Source: Candidatus Borkfalkia faecavium (GTDB lineage Bacteria; Bacillota; Clostridia; Christensenellales; Borkfalkiaceae). Taken from it: DNA of 64,000 nt. The stretch spans positions 1 through 64,000 of the forward strand of contig DXEW01000020.1 of NCBI GenBank assembly GCA_019114755.1, in the 5' to 3' direction. Positions 13,404 through 21,030 of this stretch are shown piece by piece. Made by a program: the position numbers and the translations under genes. Positions within the stretch are counted from its first letter, which is position 1. Every line of letters starts with the position of its first letter. The notes below the pieces were generated by a model that saw only the letters and a list, made by a program, of their open reading frames with translations, had not been told where the DNA came from and searched no databases.

Positions 13404-16370
13404 ATGATCCTTAAACGGCTGAGTCGTGGACTCACGACGGTATTCACGGTGATCTTCACCGTGGTGCTCGGGCTGACGGCGCTGGCGTACCAGGCGGAAG
13501 CGGACGTCAACCAGATCTTGGGCACGTCGTCGTACGAGATCGTCCAGAATGAAGGGGCGGAAGAGACGGACACCCGGTACTTCAAACAGAAGACGAGATC
13601 GATCGACGAATTTATGCAGCAAAAGCTGGATATCATCGAACAGGTGACCGACGAAGGCACCGTCCTTCTCAAAAACGAAAACAGCGCACTGCCGCTGGCG
13701 GCGGGTGCGCGGGTGACGCTGTTCGGCAGGGCGAGCTATAACTCTGTCTATGGCGGCGATTCCGGCAACGCGCAGATCGGCAACCTCGGCAACCAGAACA
13801 TCAACTGGACTTTCCGCCGCGGGCTGGAAGAGGCGGGATTTGCCGTCAACGACGAGATGTGGAACTTCTACGCCCAGCGCAACATCGCCTATAACGCAGA
13901 TCCTTCCGCCGAAGTTGCGCCCGACCAGCTGCCTATGGGCAGCGTATCCGGCTATGCGGATGCGGGTATCGTCGTCCTTTCCCGCGTGACGGGCGAAGGC
14001 GGCGACGCGCCCGACGGCTATTATGAACTGACGCAGACCGAGCTTGACCTGGTGAACGCCGCCAAAGAGGCGTGCAGCAAGGTCGTGGTCATCATCAATT
14101 CGCCCTCGCCCATCGCCATCCACGCCCTCAAAGAGGACGCGGGCGTGGGCGCCATCCTGCAGATCGGGGGCCTGGGCGCCCTCGGCACAAAATCGGTGGG
14201 CAAGATCTTGGCGGGCGAGGTCAGCCCGTCGGGCAAGCTCATCGATACCTACGCGGCGAGCTCCCGCTCTTCGGCGGCGTACCAGTCGGCGGGCACGGTC
14301 GCCTATGCCAATGCGGACGCCGTCTCCGCTGCCGCTACCTCCATCGGCATCGGCGCGGGCGGCACCAAGTACACGGTGTTCAGCGAGGGCATCTACGTCG
14401 GCTATAAGTATTATGAAACGCGCTATGAAGACTGCGTGCTCGGGCAGGGCAACGCCGCCTCTTCCGCGGGCGTGTTCGCAAGCAGCGGCAACTGGAATTA
14501 CGACGAAGAGGTAGACTATCCCTTCGGCTACGGCCTCTCGTACACCGATTTCTCGCAGGAGCTTACAGGCCTGACGGTGGAAAACGACGTGGTCACCGCC
14601 ACCGTGCGCGTCACCAACGAAGGCGACGTGGCGGGCAAAGAAGTGGTGCAGCTGTACGTGCAGTCGCCGTACACGGAGTACGACAAAGAGAACGGCGTGG
14701 AAAAATCTGCCATCCAGCTGGTCAACTTCGGCAAGACGGGCATCCTGCAGCCGGGCGCATCGGCGGAAGTGACGCTGAAGATGGACCTGTACAACATCGC
14801 CAGCTGGGACTATAACAAGGCCAAGACCTGGATCCTGGACGAGGGCAGCTATTATTTCGCCGTAGGCGAGAGCGCGCACGACGCCCTCAACAACGTGCTG
14901 GCCGCCAAGGGCGCAGACGTCGCAGGGGATAAAGATCTGGCGCGCGTCTGGGAAAACGACGCCTTCCGCACCCTCGGCGAATATGAATTTACGGAAGCGG
15001 GCTTCACCACCGAAAACGGCCTCTTCCACAACAATACCGAGACCGCTTATACGAACCGCCTGGACGAGGCAGACCTGAACGACCTCGTGGGCGAAGGCAC
15101 CACCACCTATCTGTCCCGTTCCGACTGGAGCGGCACCTGGACGGAGGGGCTGAAGGCGGTCACCGCCACCGAAGAGATGATCGACCAGATCGCCTTCCTT
15201 TCCGATTATCAGAAGGGCGAGCCGGTGGGCGATTCCTACACCTACGGCGCAGACACCGCCTTCAACATCCTCATGGCAAAAGGCAAATCGTACGACGACG
15301 AGGTGTGGGAAGATATCCTGAACCAGCTGATGGTGGAAGAGATGATCGCCATGGTGGGCAAAAACTTCGGCGCCATCGACCCCGTGCTCGGCCTCAACTT
15401 CCCCGGCACCAACGACAACGACGGCGTCGGCTCCGGCCCCTGCGTCGGCTATCCCTCTTCGCTGGATACGGGCAGCACCGTCATCGAAGGGGAAACCAAG
15501 TACAGCGCCATCGAGCCGCGCATGTATCCTTCCGAAACGGTAGAGGCCGCCACCTTCAATCAGCAGCTCGTCTACGATTTGGGCGAGGTGATGAGCGAAG
15601 ACTGCTTCTATACCGGCATGACCACCCTGTGGGGCCCCGGCCTGAATATCCACAGGCATCCCTATTCCGGCCGCAACTTCGAATACTTCTCGGAAGATTC
15701 GCAAATGACCTACATCATGGGCGCGCAGATCACCGCGGGCGTGCAGTCGAACGGCGTCATCTGCGGACCCAAGCACTTCGCCTTCAACGATCAGGAGACC
15801 GACCGCTACGGCTTTGCCGTGTACACCAACGAGCAGGCGGGGCGCGAAAACAGCCTGCGCGGCTTTGAAGGCGCAGTCGCCGTCGCCAAGGCCAAAAACG
15901 TGATGACTTCCCTCAACCGCGTCGGCTGCCGCTGGATGGGTATCAATACCGCCCTGCAGAACGACGTCCTCCGCAGCGAGTGGGGCTTTGACGGCTACAC
16001 CATCACCGACAACGCCTTAGAGCCGTACATGTGCGGCAGATCCATCGCCCTCGGCACCGATAAACTGATGCTGCTGCCCGGCAACGAGCGCAACGACGAG
16101 CTCAATAAAGAGGCGCTGCTGGCAGACAGCACCCTGTTCGCCGCCGTGCGCCAGGCCTGCCACCGCATCCTGTATGTTTACGTCAACAGCAAGGCGATGA
16201 ACGGCATCTCCGCCGATACGCAGATCGTGCCCGTCACCCCTTGGTGGAAGACGGCGCTGGTCAACGTCAACGTCGTCCTCGGCTGCCTCGTCGCCCTCGG
16301 CATCGTCGGCTGCATCGCCACCTACGACTGCCGCGGCAAGAACGCAAAAGTCAAAGTAGAGGAGGAATAG
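13404..16370 (+). CDS. Membrane-anchored GH3 beta-glycosidase, inverted domain order (module A)
   Basis: The ORF track is extended by 169 spurious residues; the ATG at 13404 follows ACGGAGGTTTTT and starts MILKRLSRG, giving 988 aa. An N-terminal helix (~10-30) is followed by the GH3 alpha/beta-sandwich domain (EGTVLLKNENSALPL, TGEGGD with likely acid/base Glu198), a fibronectin-III-like domain (YPFGYGLSYTDF), then the barrel domain (KHFAFNDQE, GFDGYTITDN with likely nucleophile Asp869) and a C-terminal helix. The canonical GH3 order is the reverse; swapped forms are known in ruminal Firmicutes. Both ends are membrane-anchored, so hydrolysis of glucosides or xylosides probably occurs at the outer cell surface. 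Exact substrate unknown. The next gene begins 3 nt after the stop. Confidence 0.9.
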   Translation: MILKRLSRGLTTVFTVIFTVVLGLTALAYQAEADVNQILGTSSYEIVQNEGAEETDTRYFKQKTRSIDEFMQQKLDIIEQVTDEGTVLLKNENSALPLAAGARVTLFGRASYNSVYGGDSGNAQIGNLGNQNINWTFRRGLEEAGFAVNDEMWNFYAQRNIAYNADPSAEVAPDQLPMGSVSGYADAGIVVLSRVTGEGGDAPDGYYELTQTELDLVNAAKEACSKVVVIINSPSPIAIHALKEDAGVGAILQIGGLGALGTKSVGKILAGEVSPSGKLIDTYAASSRSSAAYQSAGTVAYANADAVSAAATSIGIGAGGTKYTVFSEGIYVGYKYYETRYEDCVLGQGNAASSAGVFASSGNWNYDEEVDYPFGYGLSYTDFSQELTGLTVENDVVTATVRVTNEGDVAGKEVVQLYVQSPYTEYDKENGVEKSAIQLVNFGKTGILQPGASAEVTLKMDLYNIASWDYNKAKTWILDEGSYYFAVGESAHDALNNVLAAKGADVAGDKDLARVWENDAFRTLGEYEFTEAGFTTENGLFHNNTETAYTNRLDEADLNDLVGEGTTTYLSRSDWSGTWTEGLKAVTATEEMIDQIAFLSDYQKGEPVGDSYTYGADTAFNILMAKGKSYDDEVWEDILNQLMVEEMIAMVGKNFGAIDPVLGLNFPGTNDNDGVGSGPCVGYPSSLDTGSTVIEGETKYSAIEPRMYPSETVEAATFNQQLVYDLGEVMSEDCFYTGMTTLWGPGLNIHRHPYSGRNFEYFSEDSQMTYIMGAQITAGVQSNGVICGPKHFAFNDQETDRYGFAVYTNEQAGRENSLRGFEGAVAVAKAKNVMTSLNRVGCRWMGINTALQNDVLRSEWGFDGYTITDNALEPYMCGRSIALGTDKLMLLPGNERNDELNKEALLADSTLFAAVRQACHRILYVYVNSKAMNGISADTQIVPVTPWWKTALVNVNVVLGCLVALGIVGCIATYDCRGKNAKVKVEEE

Positions 16371-16373
16371 GCA

Positions 16374-16772
16374 ATGAAAAACATTCTCTCTAAAAAGGGC
16401 GCAGGCTTTTACCTGCAAGTTCTCACCATCCTCTGCGCCGTCGTCGGGCTGATCGCCTATACCGTCGCCGGGCAAGACAGTTACGGCTTTGTCCCCGCGG
16501 TAGACGTGCTTTTGGCGCTCGGCATCGTCTGCGGCATCGTATTCTGCGTCAAAGACTTCTTCCGCGCCGGGCCCATCCTCACCATGGCATTCTTAGGCTC
16601 CGCCGTGGGCGTGTTCCTGCTCTCCCGCTTCATGTACTACGCCCACCAGTTCTACGGCATCGCTTCCGACCCCATCACGGGCGCCATGGTCGCCACCACC
16701 GTCGCCTTCATCGGCATGCTGGTGTTCGGCATGATTTCGGCATTCTTTGCCTGGGATAAAGAAGGTGAATGA
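16374..16772 (+). CDS. Four-helix membrane protein paired with GH3
   Basis: 132 residues with four predicted membrane helices and no enzyme motif. AGGAGGAATAGGC lies just before the ATG, three bases after the GH3 stop, so the two are co-translated. It resembles the 138-aa protein following the module B GH3 in length, helix number and scattered positions (GF near the start, GLI in helix 1, GI-x-C in helix 2, GPILTMA before helix 3). It may help anchor, fold or export the glycosidase, or hand products to a sensor kinase; these are inferences from pairing alone. Confidence 0.75.
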   Translation: MKNILSKKGAGFYLQVLTILCAVVGLIAYTVAGQDSYGFVPAVDVLLALGIVCGIVFCVKDFFRAGPILTMAFLGSAVGVFLLSRFMYYAHQFYGIASDPITGAMVATTVAFIGMLVFGMISAFFAWDKEGE

Positions 16773-16773
16773 T

Positions 16774-17571
16774 ATGAAGAGTTTATCCTTAAAAAATAAG
16801 ATCATGGCGGCACTGGCCATCGCCCTCTGCGCCGTCATCGTCGGCTTCCTCATCTATACCGCCGTCGTCATCGTCAACGGCGTAAAGCCCAAGGCGCCCG
16901 CCGTCATCGGCGACGATACCGTGTACGATGTCAATTTCGGCGGCAATATTTCCCTTCTCGGCGTCGACTACGACGTAGAGCTGCAGGGCAACGACGGCGA
17001 GTTCACCGTCAACGCCGGCCGCATTTCCGGCGTCACCGGCGGCACCTACACCTTCACCGAAGGGCAGGGCTGGACCTTCTCGTTTGCCGATGCGGGCAGC
17101 ACCGTCGTACGCTCGCAGTTCGACGATGCGAGCAAGACCTTCTCGTTCGTGTACCACCTCGACCTCGGCTCGCGCGGCGCGGGCAACCTGCGCTTCTCCT
17201 TTACCGATGAAGACTTCACCGTAGACGGCGAGCCGTGGGCGGATATCCCTTCCTTCGGCGGCACGGCTGTCTGGTTCGGCGGGGCTGTCTCTGCGGGATG
17301 CAGCTGCTCCTGCGATGCGGAAGGAAACTTCACCATCTTCTCGGAGCCTACGGCGGCGGCCGCCATCACTTCGATCACGGGCACGTATGAATTTACGGGC
17401 GGCGTCTATGTGCTGACGGCGGCAGACGGCACGGTATATACTTCCACCGTCAATGCCGACGGCCTGCACGAGATCGCCTTGAAGGTGTTCTGCCCGCAGC
17501 TGGCAGCCTACGGCGACGCCATCGCCTATACCGATCTCGTCCTTACGCAGATCGTACTCACGGTCGATTAA
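16774..17571 (+). CDS. Membrane-anchored extracytoplasmic beta-rich protein
   Basis: The track start at 16747 is replaced by the ATG at 16774, which follows AAGAAGGTGAATGAT. The 265-aa product has a short basic N-terminus, one membrane helix (~10-33) and a long extracellular part rich in Gly, Thr, Val and Phe. The repeated pattern around GGTYTFTEGQGWTFSF and TGTYEFTGGVYVLTAADG suggests two related beta-domains. No catalytic residues are recognised. As third gene of the GH3 operon it could be a glycan-binding partner, but the family is not recognised. Confidence 0.7.
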   Translation: MKSLSLKNKIMAALAIALCAVIVGFLIYTAVVIVNGVKPKAPAVIGDDTVYDVNFGGNISLLGVDYDVELQGNDGEFTVNAGRISGVTGGTYTFTEGQGWTFSFADAGSTVVRSQFDDASKTFSFVYHLDLGSRGAGNLRFSFTDEDFTVDGEPWADIPSFGGTAVWFGGAVSAGCSCSCDAEGNFTIFSEPTAAAAITSITGTYEFTGGVYVLTAADGTVYTSTVNADGLHEIALKVFCPQLAAYGDAIAYTDLVLTQIVLTVD

Positions 17572-17602
17572 GTTCACCGGCTCAAGCATTCTTCCTGAAA
17601 AG

Positions 17603-17632
17603 GGGGCGCTCCGCAATTTTGCGGAGCGCCCC
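17603..17632 (+). terminator. Hairpin terminator after module A GH3 operon
   Basis: GGGGCGCTCCGC and GCGGAGCGCCCC form a perfect 12-bp stem with loop AATTTT, 31 nt after the stop at 17571. There is no T-run, but stem strength and position fit a transcription end. Confidence 0.65.
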
Positions 17633-17695
17633 TGCATGCTTACAGGCAAAGCCGCGCGCCGTGGGGGGCTGCCAAGAACAGCCGGCGGCAAACGG

Positions 17696-17724
17696 TTGCC
17701 TTTTGCGTCGGCGGATGGTATACT
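17696..17724 (+). promoter_or_regulatory. Promoter of the module A regulator-kinase operon
   Basis: TTGCCT, a 17-nt spacer and TATACT fit a sigma-A promoter. Transcription would start near 17731, giving a 150-nt leader before the regulator ATG at 17884. Confidence 0.65.
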
Positions 17725-17776
17725 ATAAGGATAAAATACGGGTCGTTTCTTTCCCGTACAATAGAATGACAGCCGG

Positions 17777-17848
17777 GCCGAAGCCCTCGGGGGAGAGCGC
17801 TTCGGCTCGGCAACGGGGATCCCCGTTGCTTTTTGCGCAGCAAAAAGC
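17777..17848 (+). promoter_or_regulatory. Leader with three hairpins including an apparent attenuator
   Basis: Between promoter and regulator start lie three adjacent stems: GCCGAAGC/GCTTCGGC (17777-17806), GCAACGGGG/CCCCGTTGC (17810-17829) followed by TTTTT, and GCTTTTTGC/GCAAAAAGC (17828-17848). The second stem plus T-run is a textbook terminator placed inside the 5' leader, and the third stem sequesters that T-run and overlaps the base of stem two. They could therefore be alternative structures controlling read-through. The mechanism and signal are inferred only. Confidence 0.55.
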
Positions 17849-17883
17849 AACTCCCTTGTTCGGCAAAATAAGGAGGAAAGCAC

Positions 17884-18597
17884 ATGCTCAACATCGCCAT
17901 CGTAGAAGACGAGCCCGCCCACGCGGAGGTGCTGCGCGGCTTTTTGCAGCGCTACGCCGCCGAGCGGGGCGAAGAGGTCGCGGCCGAGGTCTTCCCTTCG
18001 GGGCTTGATTTTGTCAGCGACTATCAGCCCCGTTACGACGCCGTGTTCATGGATATCGAAATGCCGCACATGAACGGCATGGACTGCGCCTTCAAGCTGC
18101 GCGAGCGCGACGCCGAGGTGCCGCTCGTCTTCGTCACCGGCATGGCGCAGTACGCCGTCAAGGGCTACGAGGCGGGCGCCATCGGCTACATGCTCAAGCC
18201 CGTGGAGTACTTTCCCTTCGCCGTGCTCATGGACAAGGTGAAGCAAAAGGCGGAACTGAGCGGCAAAAAGCGGCTGAGCATCGGCAGCGGAGACCGCGTC
18301 CGCCGCATTTCCCTGCAAGATCTTTGGTATGTGGAAGTGCTCGATCATTATCTCATCTACCACTTGGCGGGCGGCGAAACATGGCAGTGCCTGGGTAAGA
18401 TGAAAGAGCTGGAAGACGCCCTCGCCGGCGAAGGGTTTTTCCGCTGCAGCAACTGTTATCTGGTCAACCTGCGGCATGTGAAGGGCATCGACGGCAGCGA
18501 GGCGGCCGTGGGCGGCGACGCCATCCAGATCAGCCGCCGCCGCAAAAAGGAGTTTTTGCTGGCGCTCAACGCCTATCTGCAGAGGGGAGGGGTATAG
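17884..18597 (+). CDS. LytTR-family response regulator (module A)
   Basis: 237 residues after AAGGAGGAAAGCAC. A receiver domain (1-~120) has the acidic pocket VEDE, phospho-acceptor Asp57 in VFMDIEMPHMNG, a Thr in FVTGMAQYA and a Lys in MLKPVEY. The LytTR DNA-binding domain (~140-237) shows the typical FFRCSNCYLVNLRHVKGI segment and a basic RRRKKEFL end. LytTR regulators bind direct repeats upstream of target promoters; nearby GH3 genes are the natural candidates. The stop is immediately followed by the kinase ATG with no gap, so the pair is co-translated. Confidence 0.92.
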   Translation: MLNIAIVEDEPAHAEVLRGFLQRYAAERGEEVAAEVFPSGLDFVSDYQPRYDAVFMDIEMPHMNGMDCAFKLRERDAEVPLVFVTGMAQYAVKGYEAGAIGYMLKPVEYFPFAVLMDKVKQKAELSGKKRLSIGSGDRVRRISLQDLWYVEVLDHYLIYHLAGGETWQCLGKMKELEDALAGEGFFRCSNCYLVNLRHVKGIDGSEAAVGGDAIQISRRRKKEFLLALNAYLQRGGV

Positions 18598-19887
18598 ATG
18601 GCAGACTTTCTCAACGGAGATATCTTCGGCTACCTGCTGCACGCGGCGGAAGTGCTCATCGCGCTGGCGCTGTTCACCGTCGGGCTCAAGCGCCGCCGCC
18701 TGTTCCCCTTGCGCGTTGTCGTCGTCTGCCTGCTGTATCTGGCGCTGGCTGTGGGGCTGGGGCTGCTGTTCGAGCGCTATTTCCCCGTGATACGGTATTT
18801 GTGCGCCTTCTTGCTCTCGCTGACGCTCATCCCCCTGTGCTACCGCGTAGAGCTTTGGGACGGGCTGTTCCGCGCCTCGGCTGCGGCAGCCACGCAGAAC
18901 CTCTCCTATTCCGCCGCGGCGCTGGTGGCGGGCTTGGGCGGCTGGGATCCGCTGTTGGTGCAGCTGCCCTATGCGATTCCGCAGGCGGCGGTGTATCTGG
19001 CGCTGCAGGCGGTGATGTTCTTCTTCTGTTTCCGAGAATTGAAGCATGCCGACGCCGACTTCGCCCGCGAGCGCTATCCCCTGGTCATCGTCTCCGTCAT
19101 CCTCAGCATCGTCATCTATGTCATCCAGCTGGACCGCCGCTCGGCGGAAAGCGCCGACTTCGTCGCCTGGCAGGTAATGTTCGTCAGCTTCGATATCCTG
19201 CTGCTGTGCATGCTGTTCGGCCTCTCCGAGCGGGGCAGGCTGCGGCGCGAAAACGCCATATTGGACCAGCTGCGCGCCGGCGAAGAGCGCCAGTACGAGC
19301 TGGACCGCAGCGCCATGGAGATGATCAACATCAAATGCCACGACTTGAAGCACCGCCTCCTCGCCCTGCGCGATATGCATGGCGAGGAACAGGCGCGCGC
19401 CCTGCAAGACGTGGAAAATGCCGCCAACATCTATGACGCGGTGGTGCAGACGGGCTGCAAGCCGCTCGACCTCATCATCAAGAACAAAGTCCTCTTGTGC
19501 GAAAAGTACGGCATCCGCTTCTTTTATATGGCAGACGGCGAAAAGCTCTCCTTCATGTCGGCGGTGGATATCTATTCACTGTTCGGCAACGCGCTGGATA
19601 ACGCCATCGCCGCCTCGCAGCAGGTAGAGGACGAAAGCAGGCGGCTCATCAACCTCGCGGTGGCGGCGCGCGGGCGGCTGCTCACCATCCATGTGGAAAA
19701 CTATACCGCGCAGGAACCCGCCATCGGCGCCGACGGCCTGCCCCGCACCACCAAGGCAGACGCCGCCAACCACGGCTTCGGCATGATCAGCATGCGCCGC
19801 ACGGCGGAAAGCTACGGCGGGGTCATGTCCGTCTCCTGCAAAAATCATATCTTCAGCCTGGATATGACCATCCCCATCAAAAAATGA
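18598..19887 (+). CDS. GHKL (AgrC-like) sensor histidine kinase (module A)
   Basis: 429 residues: about six membrane helices over residues 1-210 with almost no extracellular loops, a coiled linker, then a histidine-containing helix with KCHDLKHRL (likely phospho-His248). The GHKL ATPase domain has an N-box FGNALDNAIAAS and a G-box NHGFGMISMRR. Kinases of this class sense small ligands, often peptides, through the membrane domain. Adjacency to GH3 genes instead suggests sugar or oligosaccharide signals, though this is unproven. It phosphorylates the regulator encoded directly upstream. A bidirectional terminator follows. Confidence 0.9.
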   Translation: MADFLNGDIFGYLLHAAEVLIALALFTVGLKRRRLFPLRVVVVCLLYLALAVGLGLLFERYFPVIRYLCAFLLSLTLIPLCYRVELWDGLFRASAAAATQNLSYSAAALVAGLGGWDPLLVQLPYAIPQAAVYLALQAVMFFFCFRELKHADADFARERYPLVIVSVILSIVIYVIQLDRRSAESADFVAWQVMFVSFDILLLCMLFGLSERGRLRRENAILDQLRAGEERQYELDRSAMEMINIKCHDLKHRLLALRDMHGEEQARALQDVENAANIYDAVVQTGCKPLDLIIKNKVLLCEKYGIRFFYMADGEKLSFMSAVDIYSLFGNALDNAIAASQQVEDESRRLINLAVAARGRLLTIHVENYTAQEPAIGADGLPRTTKADAANHGFGMISMRRTAESYGGVMSVSCKNHIFSLDMTIPIKK

Positions 19888-19942
19888 CGGGGATATAACG
19901 ACGCGGCGGGCCGAAAAAAGACAAAAATACAAAAAAGACATC

Positions 19943-19972
19943 AAAAAAAGAGCCCCTGCGGCTCTTTTTTTA
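19943..19972. terminator. Bidirectional terminator
   Basis: AAAAAAAGAGCC-loop-GGCTCTTTTTTT forms a perfect 12-bp stem with T-runs on both strands. It separates the convergent kinase gene (+) and the 231-aa gene (-). Confidence 0.9.
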
Positions 19973-19978
19973 TATCGG

Positions 19979-20674
19979 CTATTTCCAGTACAGCGTCTTT
20001 TGCGACGGGTCTGTTCTGTCTATCAGCAGGCACACCCTCTCTTTTGCCGCGCATACCGCGCCCACGGCGGGGCTTTGCAGGCACTCTTGCAGAGAAAGCG
20101 CCGAAAGGTCCAGGCAGTTCGCCCGCGCATCGGCAGCGAGGGGCAAAATGCGCGCGTCTTGGGGGAAGTTCGCGGGTGCGTGCAGCTCGTACAGGCCGTG
20201 TTCCGCCTCCGCGGGCGCGCGTTCGCAAAAGTGCAGCTCCGCCAGCAGCGAGCCGAGGCCGCCGTCTTCGGCGGCGCTTTGTACAATATTCATGCTCAGT
20301 TGCGTCGGTTTGCTGCACCAGGCGACCCATTCGCTGCGGTCAACGTATATCGCTTCGGCAAAGACCACTTTTTGAAACAGCGCCTGCAGCGCCTCGGCGG
20401 CAGCCGTATCGCCCGCGTCGACGGTTATAATGCTCGTGTATTGTACCTCTGTCTGTTCTGCGCGCTTTTTATGGGCGCAGAGCGAAAACAGCGCCGAAAG
20501 TATGCTTGGCCGCTGGGCGAGCGCCCTCGCCTGCGGCTTTATCGCCTGCTGCTGCGCGGGGGTGAGGTCATATCCTATCCGCCGCCGCAAGGCGGGCAGT
20601 TCGCGCCATTCCCGCGGCTGCTCGAACAGGGCGTTCAGGTAAGCGGCTGCGTCTTGGATCTTGATCGCTTGCAT
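19979..20674 (-). CDS. Hypothetical cytoplasmic protein, possibly SseB-like
   Basis: The track begins at 20740, but with the promoter at 20708-20736 the first in-frame ATG in the transcript is at 20674 (MQAIKIQDAAAYLNALF), giving 231 aa. Two repeated-looking halves contain positions such as TVDAGDTAAAEALQALF and a later segment on Asp/Leu-rich loops. There is no signal peptide or membrane helix. The general pattern (short alpha/beta protein with SMNIVQSAAEDGG) faintly resembles SseB-type proteins, but I do not recognise the family with confidence. Single-gene transcript between a shared terminator and its own promoter. Confidence 0.65.
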   Translation of the reverse strand: MQAIKIQDAAAYLNALFEQPREWRELPALRRRIGYDLTPAQQQAIKPQARALAQRPSILSALFSLCAHKKRAEQTEVQYTSIITVDAGDTAAAEALQALFQKVVFAEAIYVDRSEWVAWCSKPTQLSMNIVQSAAEDGGLGSLLAELHFCERAPAEAEHGLYELHAPANFPQDARILPLAADARANCLDLSALSLQECLQSPAVGAVCAAKERVCLLIDRTDPSQKTLYWK

Positions 20675-20707
20675 ATTTCCATTTTTCTCTATTATGTTTC
20701 TGAATAT

Positions 20708-20736
20708 AGTATAACGCCATTCGCCATAAAAGTCAA
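20708..20736 (-). promoter_or_regulatory. Promoter of the 231-aa gene
   Basis: On the minus strand TTGACT, a 17-nt spacer and TATACT form a near-consensus sigma-A promoter. Transcription starts near 20701. Confidence 0.75.
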
Positions 20737-20807
20737 TCACTTTATAAAAATGAAAGATGAAATTTCACCCGGCAGGGGAGGGGCGTTTGAAAGGCTCCGA
20801 TCATTGG

Positions 20808-20967
20808 CGTACAGGTGCGGGCGAGCAGGTACGGGTGAGCAGACGCAGGCGATACAGGTGCGGGCGTATAGGTGCGGGCGTACAGGTGCGGGCGTACAGA
20901 TATGGGCGGTACAGGTGCGGGCGGTACAGGTGCGGGCGGTACAGATGTGGGCGTGCAGGTGCGCGTA
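20808..20967. repeat. Minisatellite of about eleven 14-15 bp units
   Basis: Imperfect tandem copies of GTACAGGTGCGGGCG fill the space between the 231-aa gene promoter and the end of glf. Units vary in length (14 or 15 bp) and in 1-4 positions. Every frame stays open for long stretches, which explains the several shadow ORFs. No coding or terminator function is apparent. Confidence 0.85.
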
Positions 20968-21030
20968 ATAAAAAAACGAGGGCAGATCTTCTTGCCCTCG
21001 CCGTTTGATGATGAAATATTTGTGGCAAAT

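Noticed and set aside
13221-15776. 851-aa minus-strand ORF opposite the module A GH3
   Set aside because: It is the antisense shadow of a GC-rich gene. The plus strand shows a complete enzyme with conserved motifs; the same applies to the 1471-aa (49505), 1066-aa (28911) and 872-aa (16789) minus ORFs.
20808-20967. CRISPR array
   Set aside because: Units are only 14-15 bp, contiguous and without unique spacers; no cas genes nearby.
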